From Lycium barbarum (lineage: Eukaryota; Streptophyta; Magnoliopsida; Solanales; Solanaceae), in the NCBI RefSeq assembly GCF_019175385.1, contig NC_083344.1, forward strand, positions 4,502,965 through 4,566,964: a DNA stretch of 64,000 bases, written 5' to 3'. Below are positions 1 through 12,200 of this stretch, in pieces. Below the pieces are notes generated by a model, which was not told the DNA's origin, did not search any database, and saw only the letters and a program-made list of their open reading frames with translations. A program made the translations under genes and the position numbers. How positions within the stretch are numbered: the stretch's first letter is position 1; the number at the start of each line of letters is the position of its first letter.

Positions 1-3000
1 GATATTAGAGGCAAACTAACAGACGCACAGAAGGTTATGTTCAGGAATACTTGTTTTGTTAAATATCTCAGAATACAGCAATTGGATGTACAAGCACAGA
101 TTTTTCGGTGCTTTATGGTCAAAGAACTTAGAGGCAGCACATATAGGTGTTTTACATTTGAAATAAATGGTAAAGTTCTGCGTTTCGGCCTTAGAGAATT
201 TACACTGATCACTGGGTTAGATTGTGTCTCTGATGAAAATGATTTTGTTTATGACAACTCACAACTGAATAGGCTTATGGTTGAATATTTTGGTAGAAAT
301 AATGAGAACCAACTGCCAGTTAAAAGACACGAGCTTATTGAGTGCTTCAACAAGACAGTTTGGGATGATAAAGGGGGGGATGCAGTCAAGATGGAAATAT
401 TGTATTTCATAAATACGTGGGTACATTGTGGTGAGTCAAACTCAACAAACATACCAAGGATCCATTTTGACGTTGTAGAGGACGGGAGATATAATGAGTA
501 TCCTTGGGGTAAAGAGTCGTTTAGAGAGTTGATTGTAAGCATCAGGCAGAAATATGCTGGTTTTAAGAGATATTATATGATTCATGGGTTGCCACTTGCT
601 ATGCAAGTCTGGTTGTATGAATGTTGCTCAAAAGTCACGTCCACCATTGCAGTTAAGACGGGGAATTTAGTTCCTAGAATTTTGAAATGGCGGACTATGG
701 AAGAAAAACCAGAATTCAAGAGATTGATGGATGACATGTTCAGAGACGACAAAAACCTGGTAAGCCAAATTTTTAACAAACTGAACAGTTATATACATTT
801 ATATTTGTTTGTATCCTTTACCATTTAACTGTTTTCATATGTTTGTTTTTCATAGTATATTTTGATTATATTTTGACTATATTTATGAAGAAATGCATTT
901 GTGATCAATATAATTTGACTATATTTTCCTCATATTTTAGTATGTTCCCAATGTAGATGTATTTTGTTGTTCACAGTCTTGTATATTAGAGGAAGTTGTG
1001 CCAACACCCCATGAGTTGGAGACTCTTCATTTGCCTCCTGTTGCACATGATATACCAGACGTCAAACATGGAGTTGATGGTGTACATGATACTGATTTGG
1101 TAGACGATGATTTTAGTACCACACCACCGCATATGTCCAGTGACAAACAACAACAAAGGAGTGCCAATTTTGATTCCCCGCGATGCAAGAAACGGACACA
1201 GTTTCCCATTTCTGTTTCTCCTTCTAAGAAACAACCATCACAGAAGGAATCTCGGATAAAAGGGACAAGGAAACCAGATGCACCTACAGGACCCGGAACA
1301 AATGAGTTTAAACTGATAAGGGAAGAGATTCAGATTTTCAAGAAAGAAGTAGGCGTTTTGTTTTCAATATGTTTTTGTTACTTCATATTATTTGTGTCAA
1401 GTAATTAACAATTCTAATTCTATTTTTGTGTTTCAAAACTGTAGGTGTTTAACTGCATGGATAACAACTTCAAAAAGTTGTTAGATGCAATAAAGGGCAA
1501 TCAACCACCAGATAAGGTAAAAATCAAAACTAAAAGTTATGTTTTATAAATACATTATAGGCATTAACAAGCCAGTTTCCTTTTTATTAATAAGATATTT
1601 TTTTAAGCTCGCTGATAGTAAAGCCCCGTCACATCAACATGATGTTGGCATACAACACTCACATGAGAAAAGCCAACGTCATCATTCTGATAAAGCGACA
1701 CCAACTGTCAACGACGTAGTCGAAGACAACATGGTAAAAATGGAAATTATTAACTTATTAAGTTATTTTGATATATGTATTAGAAGATTTTATATTTTTT
1801 TTGGAAAATTTTAAAGGTCGGAGACACAATGTTGCAAGCTGACTTACATATTGATGGTGGGATTTCTCGAGGCAATCAAAGTGAAGGTGCAGTAAAGGTT
1901 TCAACCGAAGAGAATCAAGGTGGCGGTGCAACTTCCGTGCAGAGGAGTCATCCAGTGGTACTCATTTTTTCTTTCACTTTGCTATATTTGCAGTATATTT
2001 TCAAAGTAAAAATCTTGCAATTATTTGTGTTTAGTATTACCTATAGTGTATTTACATACATATTTTCACCTAGTCATTTTTTAGTGTGTCCCATTTGTTG
2101 TATCTATTTGTGTTATATTTGTTATGATTGTGTTTATATATAATAGTAGTGCTATATTTATTTTGGATTGATATTTTAATAGTTGTTTTTCATATATATT
2201 CTGGCTATATTTTAATTGTATTTTGATTATTATGTTCAATATTACTTATTCTAGTTTCTGTTGACTATATTTCAGATATATTTTTCATATATTTTGACTA
2301 TATTTAGATGAAACTTTTAACTTTTGTGTATTTGTTTTACTGATGCCTGTAAATTTATTTGAACCATGTTTTTATTGTTTTAGGTTGAGGCAGTTGGGTT
2401 GCCAATTAATGATCCAGTTTCTATTGTTGACGTGGATAAAGAAACGGGAGTTAAAAGTGATGCACAAACAGATGGAGTGCCCATAACACCAATCCATTTA
2501 AAATTTGATGTAAGTACTGAAATGTGACTTTTAAGTGTCAAACACATATCGTTTTGATAAGCAATATTTGATAAACGCCAGTCGTTTTTTGTTTGTTTTT
2601 TATTTCAGGAATCTCAGCAATCTGGTGATATGGAGAATGCTAATGCTGAATTTACCGCATCAAAGGAAATGATAGCGGACTTACTAGTCAATTGTCCTTT
2701 AGCATATGTTATTTCTCTCGGTCCTTCTCCAGTACCACGATATGATCAAGCCGATTTGTCAAGTTTAAGGACCCCTCATATTCCGAACGATAACCCGGTA
2801 ACGATCTCTCAATGGATGATTCGTGATTCTCAGGTACCAATCCAACTTGGAGTACAACCAACAACTGGGCAAAGTTCAACTAATGAAACTGAACAGCAAG
2901 TTGGAGTACAACCGATTGTTGACCACAGTTCAAGTGATGAAACCGGACAACAAGTTCCTGTACAACCAAATACGGGTCAAAGCTCAAGTGATGAGACTGC

Positions 3001-4632
3001 ACAACTTTCAAACCCTGAAGCACAAATCATTGTCCACGTAGGGGCTGCCCGAGAAAGGAAACCAAGCAAATACAACTTGTCCCCTTACTGTCCCAATTTC
3101 AGCTCAGCGAGTTCTTCTGCCAAAAATATCAGTCCTTGCATTTATCAGAAAAAACACCCATTTGTTGAGCACCCTATCAATGCCCCGTTAGATACTTCGT
3201 TTCTTCAAGAATATCAAAAGTGGCTTGAGAAAGATCTGTTGAAATCGCACAACAAAAAGTAATTATTTTTCACAACTTATTTTTTTAGTTTTCCAGAAAT
3301 CAATTCTTAATAAACTTAACGTATGTTCTTTCCATTGTTGATATATAGGAAACCCAAGGAAAATCATTATAGAAAGAACATGGAAGGACCGGATCCTGCT
3401 GATGCCGAACTTCGATTACATTTAGGCGTTACAGTCGTATCCGACAAAAACTGGTTCTACTTGTTATCTATGGATGGGCAAATTTGGACTGATGAGGTTT
3501 GATGTCTTTCTTCTTGTTATCTAAGTTTTTTATGTTTTATAATAGAATTACAGTGTGATGTATCTAGAGTAAATTTTTTACTGTATTTGACATATATATA
3601 GATCACAATTCTGTACTTACATTATTACTGGATTGTATTTTAAAAATATTTCATCATTATATTTGCACTATATTTAATATAGAGACATTAATTTATTAGT
3701 TGAGTATAGTATTTATTAAGTACGGAATTGTATTTTTGCTATATTTAACAGTATATTTCACTATATTTAATATATATACAACAATATTTTTATTGAAGAT
3801 AGTATTGATTATAGTCAGTGAATTGATGTTTTTACAGCATATTGATGTTATTTTCTACTACCTACGCAAGAAGGGGAAGTATCACAATAACAACAATTAT
3901 AGATTTACCACTGTCAGCTGTATTTTTCACACTTTAGTTGCTGAAATTTACACATCTTGGGAAAACCCCGATTCATCCAGAAGTGTCGCCAGTAAGGAAG
4001 ATGAACTGTGTGAGTACATTAACGGGCACAGGCTATTGGCTAATGTACCATGGTATACTGTTGAAAACGTACTAATTCCTATCAATGTGAAAGAGGAAAA
4101 TCACTGGATTTTGGTTGTGATATCATTCGCCGACAGGTGTGCTCTCATCCTTTGAAAAAATCATTCATTTTTCTACAAAATTTATATGTTTGTTGTTATC
4201 GTATTTTTTCTTTTTACAAACAGGTGCATCTACGTATACAACTCATACCGAGCTGCAGGGCATGATGCCGTCGTTAGAGCCGGAATGAAAATGTTGGCTA
4301 CTCTTGTGACACACAATCTACAAATGACTGATTTCTATGAGAACACAATAAATACATCTATTTTTTCTTGGGTTTTGATCAGTAAATTTTTTGATCATTT
4401 TTTCAGGGATTGTGGTATGTATGTGGCAGTCTTTGCTAAATACTTGAGCTCAAGTGAAGTCATCCCAACTGAATTCGATGCAAAGTTACTCCGTATGAGA
4501 TACAGTGCCCTTTTATGCGACTATGCATGGGATAAGTCAAACAAGAATGCATCAAGTGCTAACGAGCAGCCTCCAAGACCAATTAGACCGACAGTTGATT
4601 ACGATGCAGTTGATAAAGAGGATCTTGATTAG
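1..4632 (+). CDS. Ulp1-like (C48) cysteine protease of a MULE, DUF1985 plus Ulp1 domain, 5' partial
   Basis: I place ten exons at 1-759, 941-1348, 1445-1516, 1608-1733, 1817-1957, 2384-2509, 2609-3258, 3349-3496, 3838-4136 and 4224-4632. All junctions are GT-AG and the frame stays open throughout, giving about 1045 residues; the frame is already open at base 1, so the start is upstream. The N-terminal part resembles DUF1985 (FEINGKVLRFGLREFTLITG, near residues 54-73). A low-complexity middle follows, then the Ulp1 domain: TDEHIDVIFYYLRKK, the catalytic His in ENHWILVV (codon at 4102) and the catalytic Cys in RDCGMYV (codon at 4411). The usual Asp (VYDS) reads VYNS, codon AAC at 4240. Family members are SUMO/ubiquitin-like proteases; the role inside MULEs is unknown. 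The segment 4330-4405 reads through but could be a small unspliced intron. Confidence 0.85.
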
Positions 4633-5344
4633 GCCACCAAGTCTTTTGTGTTTTTGATTTTCATGTTGAACAATAGCATAGTTGGTTGCGACTTTTGTTG
4701 TTGTTTTTTCATTTTGGACATATCGTAATATGTGCAGTAATGTTTTTTAGGATGATTAATGTTGAACACCACCTTATGGTTTTTATTTGGTTGTTTCTTT
4801 CAAGTATGTTATTTCTCCAATGTATAAATTCCATTTTCATTTTATGTGAAATGTATTCCTTAAACAAAGTAGTATATTTAACCATTTAAATACAGTCGAA
4901 ATATACAGAAAATATAACTCATATATATTCCATAAGTCCACTTTTAATGTACAGTGTATTACAGAAGTTAACATTTCATCTAAATACACTCCAAATATAT
5001 GTAAAATATATATATGAAATATAGTTAACAATAAACCAGAATAAGTAGTATTTAACAGATCAGACAAAATGCAACTAAAATATAGCCAAAATATATACGA
5101 AATACAACTATTAAAGCATAAATCCAAAACAAAAGGTCAAATCAGTCTATATAGAGTAGACTTTTCAAATCTCATTAATCCACCAATATAACATAACATC
5201 GAAAAACATCAGATGTTCAACCATGTGAAGTACAACCATACTAGAATAATATGAATTCAAGATGAATTCATTTTTTATTTTAAACAGAAAATTAAAGTAG
5301 AATTGTCTTAACAAATAATATCAAAATGGACTTATTTATTCTTC
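4633..5344. repeat. Spacer between the convergent MULE genes with 11-bp-period AT word
   Basis: No gene is seen here. From about 4870 to 5110 the + strand carries runs such as AAATACAGTCG / AAATATACAGA / AAATATAACTC, each starting 11 bases after the last. The same word occurs in the introns of both flanking genes. Confidence 0.6.
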
Positions 5345-8300
5345 TTATTGAGCGGGCGAACACCTATTATGACCAAGACGTCCACATTTACCGCAAGCAT
5401 TCCTGCATTTACCAATCATCAACTCCTATAATGGCTTATCCCTCTTTTTTTTTGGCCTCCCAGGGGGTCTCTTATAGATCGGTGGCATAATAACTTCATC
5501 TGATATGCTTTTAGGAACATTCCACTCGGTCTCATCGGGAAGAGGATCAACCGGCACATCATATGTGTTCACAACTGTTTCTGGCTTGAATAATTCCGAA
5601 CAATATGCATCAGCAGTCAAATTTTTGTTTTTCAATACCGTCTATGCATGAGAACACGGTATCTCGTCCAGTTGGAACATTCTACAACTGCAAGTTTTCT
5701 TCTTCAAATCGATTATGAAATGCCTCGGTCCATCATTAACTGTGTAAACATATTCAGTTGACGCTTCAACCTGAGAACCATTTAAACAATAAACAAGCAT
5801 TAACCTGAGCAGTTTTACCATATTGGGAATATAGATAAATATAGATTAGATATAGTAAAATATAGATTAAAATTTTGTGTTGCAAAACAAACATACCCTC
5901 ATTCGTATTGATTTTCACTCGTTGATCGACAACATCTCTTGATATCGCCTCATCAGTGTTGTGAATGTGTAGGTACCATTTTTTCTATTTGTGCAATTCC
6001 ATCTACCAAACATCTTCCTCACTTCTTCAAGGAAATAAAAAATATGCAACTCTCTTACGGCAACCAGTTTTCCATTAATACATTCGGCTATATTCGAAGT
6101 TATTGTCCATCCTCTGTTAACAGGTGAATAAAGCCTAGACCATTTATCCCTTTCAGCATCTTCTAGGTATCGTTTTACCCGAATATCAACATTCCTAATC
6201 TTCTCCATCAATTTATCGAACTCATCCTGGGTGTATGCCTTCGCCAGTGAATAAAATATAGGACTCAACACCTCACTGTTTGTTGTGTATTGCTTTGTTA
6301 CATTTTTCCACAAATGCCATATACAAGCCAAATGAGGAACAGTAGGATACACCTTAGAAACTGCGTGTATTATGCTTTCATGTCTGTCGGACACGACACA
6401 CATATTTTGCCTAACACCATAAGCTTGCTTGAATAGTTCAAAGAACCACGTCCAAGACTTATTATTCTCAGAATCTATCACACTATACGCTAGTGCTAGG
6501 ATATTACCTACAAAAATCAGTATATATTTATAATATATTCAACATATATTTTAACTGAATTTGATCTCACACTGTGTTTTTAGCAACATTATTTATAAAA
6601 CAAAAGTATATATTTACAATATATCCACCACATATTTACAATATATTTCAGCATATATTATTCACAAGTTAACACCAGCAATATATCCAGAGTATGTTTT
6701 TAGCAGCTTTATTTGCAAATCAATAGCATATTGTTGTATTTATATATATATAAAAACATTCATAGAATAGGATTATACATACCTGCTACATCCAAAGTAG
6801 TTGCCGACACAAATGTACCATTATACGTTGATTTAAGGTGTGCACCATCCACTACAACTATTGGTCTACAACACTCGAATCCCTTTATGAATGCTTTGAG
6901 TGCTACAAACAAATACATAAACTTATTTTCTGGTGATTTATGCATTTTAACAAGCGATCCAGGATACGTTTTATCAAGGATGTATATATATGCCGATAAC
7001 TTCTTGTATGAATCAGTTGGATCACCTCTGAAATCTTTTATAGCCTTCTCTCTAGCTTTCCATGCCATCATATAAGAAACATCTACGCTAAATTCATTTT
7101 TGACATCGCCTATTACATCCCCAGGGGTGACCTTCCTTTTATGGTTAGTTATTTTCGCCTTGACAACCGCTTCTCCAATAAACCAACTTGTTGCTTGTCT
7201 TTGTGAATACACCTTGTCCTTCAACGGACATGTATGTTCGTCATCGAAAGATCTAACCCTGAACATTTCAGAATCCCCAATTCTCAACGCTCTAAACTTC
7301 CATTTACATTCCGGCGACCAACATACCAGAGTATAGCTACATAATACAATGCAAATAGTACATATTGAATCAATTAAATACAGTCGAAATATACAACAAA
7401 TATATCAGAAATATATTGCATCAAACATTTTTTAATAAACGGTGTGCTAAAACAAGTTAACAAATCATCTCAATGTAGTACAAATATAACAAAAATACAT
7501 CTGAAATATAGTTACCAGAATACATTTAGAGCCTGTTTGGATGGGCTTATGCCTATAAGCTGTTTGCAACTTATAAGCTAAAAAAAATAAGTTGGGGTAG
7601 TCTAACTTATTTTTTTTGGCTTATAAGCTGTTTTCAGCTTATAAACTGCTTTAGATAAGTTAAGTCAAATGAGCCCAATTATTTTTTTGAGCTTATTTTA
7701 AGCACAAAATGACTTTAAGCTGGCCAGCCAAACACTCAAAAAAGCTGAAAACAGCTTATAAGCAACTTATAAGCCAATCCAAACGGGCTCTTAGAAAATC
7801 ATACCTTATAGCATTCGATCTCTCTGTTTTGAAATTAAATCTTTCACGAATTGCATATTACGTCATCACAATTTTCAAAGTTTCCTTATCTTGGTAAACT
7901 TGATCGACAAAAACTCCTTTCGTTTCCGGGTTCGAAATTACCAAATTGTTATCATTCTCAAACAAAACAACAGCCTGTAGAATCACAAACATCCATACCA
8001 TCCCGATTCTCACTATATCCAATTTGCAGCACATCATCTCTAATAATACGATTACCAGTTGCATCATCCTCAACATCAAAATCATGAATACTAACGCACA
8101 TTGGATACATCCCAAAAACTCTGTTTTCTCTCTTAAGCTCAACGTACACATGAACTTCCATATCGTTGTGTATTTCCATTGGTTGAAAATCGCCTTCAAT
8201 AGTATATTTTATTGAAATAGTTTTTCTGACAGTATCCACACCTAATTGACTTGTAATCGTAGAAACTAACTCCTCGTAATTGCAATTATCAGTGAATACA

Positions 8301-8383
8301 ACAACATCAATTTTGTAATTCACAAAACAGTTCTGATCGTTCCAAAAACCAGAATGTTGGATCAACGCAGTTACGCTTGTCAT
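5345..8383 (-). pseudogene. MURA-type MULE transposase, decayed
   Basis: Exons on the minus strand are about 8383-7805, 7336-6783, 6507-5907 and 5770-5345. Visible parts in order are an N-terminal PB1-like region (8383-7960), a zinc-binding MuDR-type region (CWSPECKWKFRA), the first catalytic Asp in VVVDGAHLKS, the second in VVSDRHES, the catalytic Glu in NIAECINGK, a SWIM finger (CSCRMFQLDEIPCSHA) and a C-terminal zinc knuckle (CGKCGRLGHNRC). It would cut and rejoin element ends. Lesions: a frame change near 7960, and in-frame stops at 7858-7860 (TAA), 5915-5917 (TGA), 5642-5644 (TAG, inside the SWIM region) and 5426-5428 (TAG). A MITE sits in the first intron. The gene is therefore unlikely to make an active enzyme, although its exon structure is easy to follow. 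Confidence 0.85.
7529..7790. mobile_element. Tourist-like MITE in transposase intron
   Basis: Ends are inverted: GAGCCTGTTTGGAT on the left and ATCCAAACGGGCTC on the right. The element is flanked by TTA on both sides (7526-7528 and 7791-7793), the 3-bp target duplication expected of PIF/Harbinger elements. It lies entirely inside the first intron of the MULE transposase. Confidence 0.8.
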
Positions 8384-9085
8384 TATCCTGTTGTTTTAGA
8401 ATACAACAATGTGTTATATTCAATTTAGCTGAAACAATAATATTTTGAATATATGAATCTGAGTTTTCGTATATTCAAAATTTCAGAAAAAGCGAAAAAA
8501 TAAAAAAGTTGCAGTGAAAATGTTGTTACCTCAATTATGAACTCAACTTGAATTTGATATTTCGACAGATGAAATCAGATATATATTCGTCATTTAAAAC
8601 GAGCTCTGTTCACTGGTTTGATATTGTTATTTTTCAAAGTGTTTTGATGAACTAGTTTTTGAACCTTTTTTTTTTTTTGGTTAAAAATATGAATGTACTT
8701 TTTGAATTCATTTTTTTTTAATTTGTTAACTGTTTGAATGAGATATGAGATCAGATATGGAATGGAAGGATATTTGCGTGAATTAGGGAACATTAAAACT
8801 GATTATAATTTAAATTGGAATAGATTTCGTTTCCATAAATATGACACTTTCAGTTTTCTCAGCGTGTGTATTTCCGTTATATTTATACTATATTTAAGTC
8901 AACGCGTCTACTAGCTAAATATAAAGTCCTCCAGCTACGAATTGTAAATGTAGAACATGTAGTTATAGACTGTTAGAAGGAGCTAAAAGGTAGCTGTTTG
9001 TGAAAATTTTACTTAAAGTATTCTTGTATTTTAGTTAGAGATACTTTTGTATAAATTTTATTTTTGCAAATGACCCCTAATAAGA
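8384..9085. other. MULE right flank and QCR8 upstream DNA, no gene
   Basis: AT-rich sequence upstream of the transposase start, probably containing the MULE right terminus. I see no open frame of interest and could not fix a terminal repeat because the partner end is outside the window. Confidence 0.5.
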
Positions 9086-9200
9086 CTGTTTTGGGCCCAT
9101 TATTGAAGGTGGATAAGTCAAGCCCATAAGCCCAAACATTTATCAGCAAGCACGCATACCAAATACGAACAAACCATTTCTTCACAAACCCTAGAGTTGT
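9086..9200 (+). promoter_or_regulatory. QCR8 promoter with site II and telo-box motifs
   Basis: A TGGGCC site II element lies at 9092-9097, with two reverse-orientation GCCCA motifs at about 9122-9135 and an AAACCCTAG telo-box at about 9187-9195. Site II plus telo-box is a known combination in plant promoters for ribosomal and mitochondrial protein genes, which fits QCR8. Confidence 0.6.
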
Positions 9201-9239
9201 TCAACAAAGTAGAAAGAACCATCTAGACGCAAAATCACC

Positions 9240-12200
9240 ATGGGGAAACAACCAGTTAAGTTGAAGGCAGTTGTATACGCTTTATCACCATTTCAACAGA
9301 AAGTAATGCCTGGTTTATGGAAAGATCTTCCTGGTAAGATCCACCACAAAGTCTCCGAAAATTGGATTAGCGCTACTCTCTTGCTTGCTCCCCTCGTTGG
9401 CGTGCACCAGTAAGTACTTACTTAATTTATTATCATTCACTTATTTTTCCTTCGGGACCCGACCCGACCCGAATAGAGCGAAATCGATATGGATAATTTG
9501 TATCACCTGATCTAGTATTGATTCATTTTTTTTTCTCGATCTCTGAAAATAGAGAATTTGTACTACCGATTCGAGCTAATTTAGTATTTAGACGTAGTTA
9601 ATTGATTGTTTTTTTATCGATCTCGGACCTGAATAATTTGTATAACGTATTCGAAATGATTTGGTGTTGAGGCGTCGTTAATTGTTTGTTTGTTTGTTTG
9701 TTTGTTTATCGATCTCTGAGCTGAATAAAGCGAAATGGATATAGAGAATTTTATATAATTGATTCAATCTAATTTAATATTGAGGTGTAGTTTAATTGAT
9801 TACTTTTTTCTCGATCGCTGACCTGATAGATAGGGAAATTTGTACAACTGATTTGAGCTAATTTAGAGAAATGGATATATAGGGAAGTTTGTATAACTGA
9901 TTCGAGCTAATTTGGTATTGAGGTGTAGGTAATTGATTTGTTTTTTTTATTGATCTCTGACCTGATTAGCGAGACATGGATATATAGGATTTGTATTACT
10001 GATTCGAGCTAGTTTAATATTGAGGCGTGGTTATGGTTAGTTGATTTTTTTTTTTTTTTTTGGTTTTTTTTGGTTGAGATCTGAACTGATTAGAGTGAAA
10101 TGGATTTAGAGAATTTGTATAACCGATTAGAGCTAATTTAGTATTGAGGTGTGGTTAATTGATTTTTTTTTAATATTACTTAATGTTGAGACGTAGTTAG
10201 TTGTTTGTTTCTTTAATATTTCTTAATGTTGAGACTTAGTTAGTTGTTTTTTTATCGATCTCTATTGTGTAACTGATTAAAACTGAATTAGTATTGAGAC
10301 ATAGTTAGTTTTTTTTAAAAAAATATTACTTAATGCCGAGACTTAGTTAGTTGTTTTTTAATGATCTCTATTGTGTAACCGATTCGAGCTAATTTAGTAT
10401 TGAGGTGTAGTTAATTGATTGTTTTTTTCCTCGATCTCTTACATGATTAGTGCGAAATAGATATAGAGAATTTGTATTTAATTGTTTTTTTTAATCGATT
10501 TGTGACCTGAATAGAGAGAAATGTATATAGAGAGCTGATTTAGTAGTGAGGTGTAGTTAATTGATTGTTTCTTTCTCGATCTCTGACCTGATTCTAAACA
10601 ATGGCTAAATAATTAAAAAGCGGTTCGAAAAATGGCCATACCACCCAATTAGTAGCCCCCCATTATTCAAGATGGATAAGGTGGACCAGAAGGTCAACCA
10701 TTTTTGACCAAGTACTCATACCAAATACCAACACCATTTCTTCTCCAATCACAATTCACAAACAAACCCTAGAATCCTTCAACGAACAATGAACGACCTC
10801 GAAGCAAAATCACCATGGGGAAACAACCAGTTAAGCTGAAGGCAGTTGTATACGCTTTATCACCATTTCAACAGAAAGTAATGCCTGGTTTATGGAAGGA
10901 TCTACCTGGTAAGATCCATCACAAAGTTTCCGAAAATTGGATTAGCGAGTGCACCAGTAAGTACTTATTTATTCTGTTTTCTTTTGCTTAATTTATTATA
11001 ATTCACTTGTTTTTTGTTTGGGCTAGGATTTGAATAGATAAAAATGGATATGTAGAGAATTTATTTAACTGATTCGAACTGATTTAGTTTTAGGCGTAGT
11101 TAATTGATTGTTTTTTCTCGAGATCTCTGCCCTGATTAGAGGGAAATGGATATAGGGGATTTGTTACAATAGGGGATTTTGATCATTTGGGCTAGGATCC
11201 GAATAGAAAATGTATAGAGAATATATTTAATTGGTTTTTTTTCCCTCGATATCTGACCTGATTAGAGTGAAATGGATATAGTGATTAAGGGTACAGGGCT
11301 TTTGTTCAATTGGCAAAGGTAGGAGGTATACTATCGAGTAGATAAATCTATATAGGGAGTTTCGATCTTCTGGGCTAGGATCCGAATAGAGAAATGGATG
11401 TAGAGAGAATTTGTATGATTGATTCATGCTAATTTAATACTGAGGTGTAGTTAATTGATTGCTTTTTCCTTGATCTCTGACCTGATTAGCGCGAAATTGA
11501 TATAGGGTAGTCATGGGTCCAGGGCTTTGGTTCAATTGACAAGCTGAAACAGTGGATTTCTCGATAATAAAGAAATGGATATTAGGGATTATATAGCTTA
11601 CCCTGACTAATTTAGTATGGACTCTGTCCTATGTAGAGCATAATGGTTAATATAGGTGATCTATGGCTGCATGGATTTGGTTAAATTGGCAAAGGGGACT
11701 TATGGCTCTAGGGCTTTGGTTCTATTGGCATAGGTATGGGGCCATTATCCATCGAGTTTCAAAACTGAAACAATGAACTTCTTGATCAACATAAGGTGGA
11801 CAAAGGGGAAGTAATAGCTGATCCAAACTAATTTATTATTGAGGCGTAGTTAATTGAACGTTCAAGTACTGAGCGGATATTCAAACGTATATTCGTGTGA
11901 GAGCAAAGGCTTAGGCTGAAAACTGATTGAAGGCGGACCAAGAGTATTACCTGTGAGAATTTATTAGGATGGCTCTGGGGAACTTATTGCTCGAGGAATT
12001 TGGTACAATTGGCAGAGGTAGTTAGGGGGCCTCTTGTCCACTGAGTTTGAAGCTGAAACAACAGATTTCTCGGTCACAAGTCGTGGACAAAGGGGATTTA
12101 CCTAGCTGACTGTAACTAATTTAGTACTGATGGGTGGTTGATTGTTGTTTTGCGTTGGGACTCTGAAATGAATAATCTTAATGAATATTGCAGATTTATA

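Larger units (their letters stand above)
1..8900. mobile_element. Ulp1-carrying MULE (Mutator-like element), copy 1, left end outside window
   Basis: Two genes face each other: a Ulp1-like protease on + and a MURA-type transposase on -, with 3' ends about 0.7 kb apart. This pairing is known for plant MULE subgroups (Kaonashi/KI in Arabidopsis, CUMULE in melon). The left terminus lies before base 1, so terminal inverted repeats cannot be matched. The right limit, somewhere between 8400 and 9080, is an estimate: the transposase start is at 8383 and the QCR8 promoter begins near 9090. Introns and spacers are filled with an 11-bp-period AT-rich word. Confidence 0.8.
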
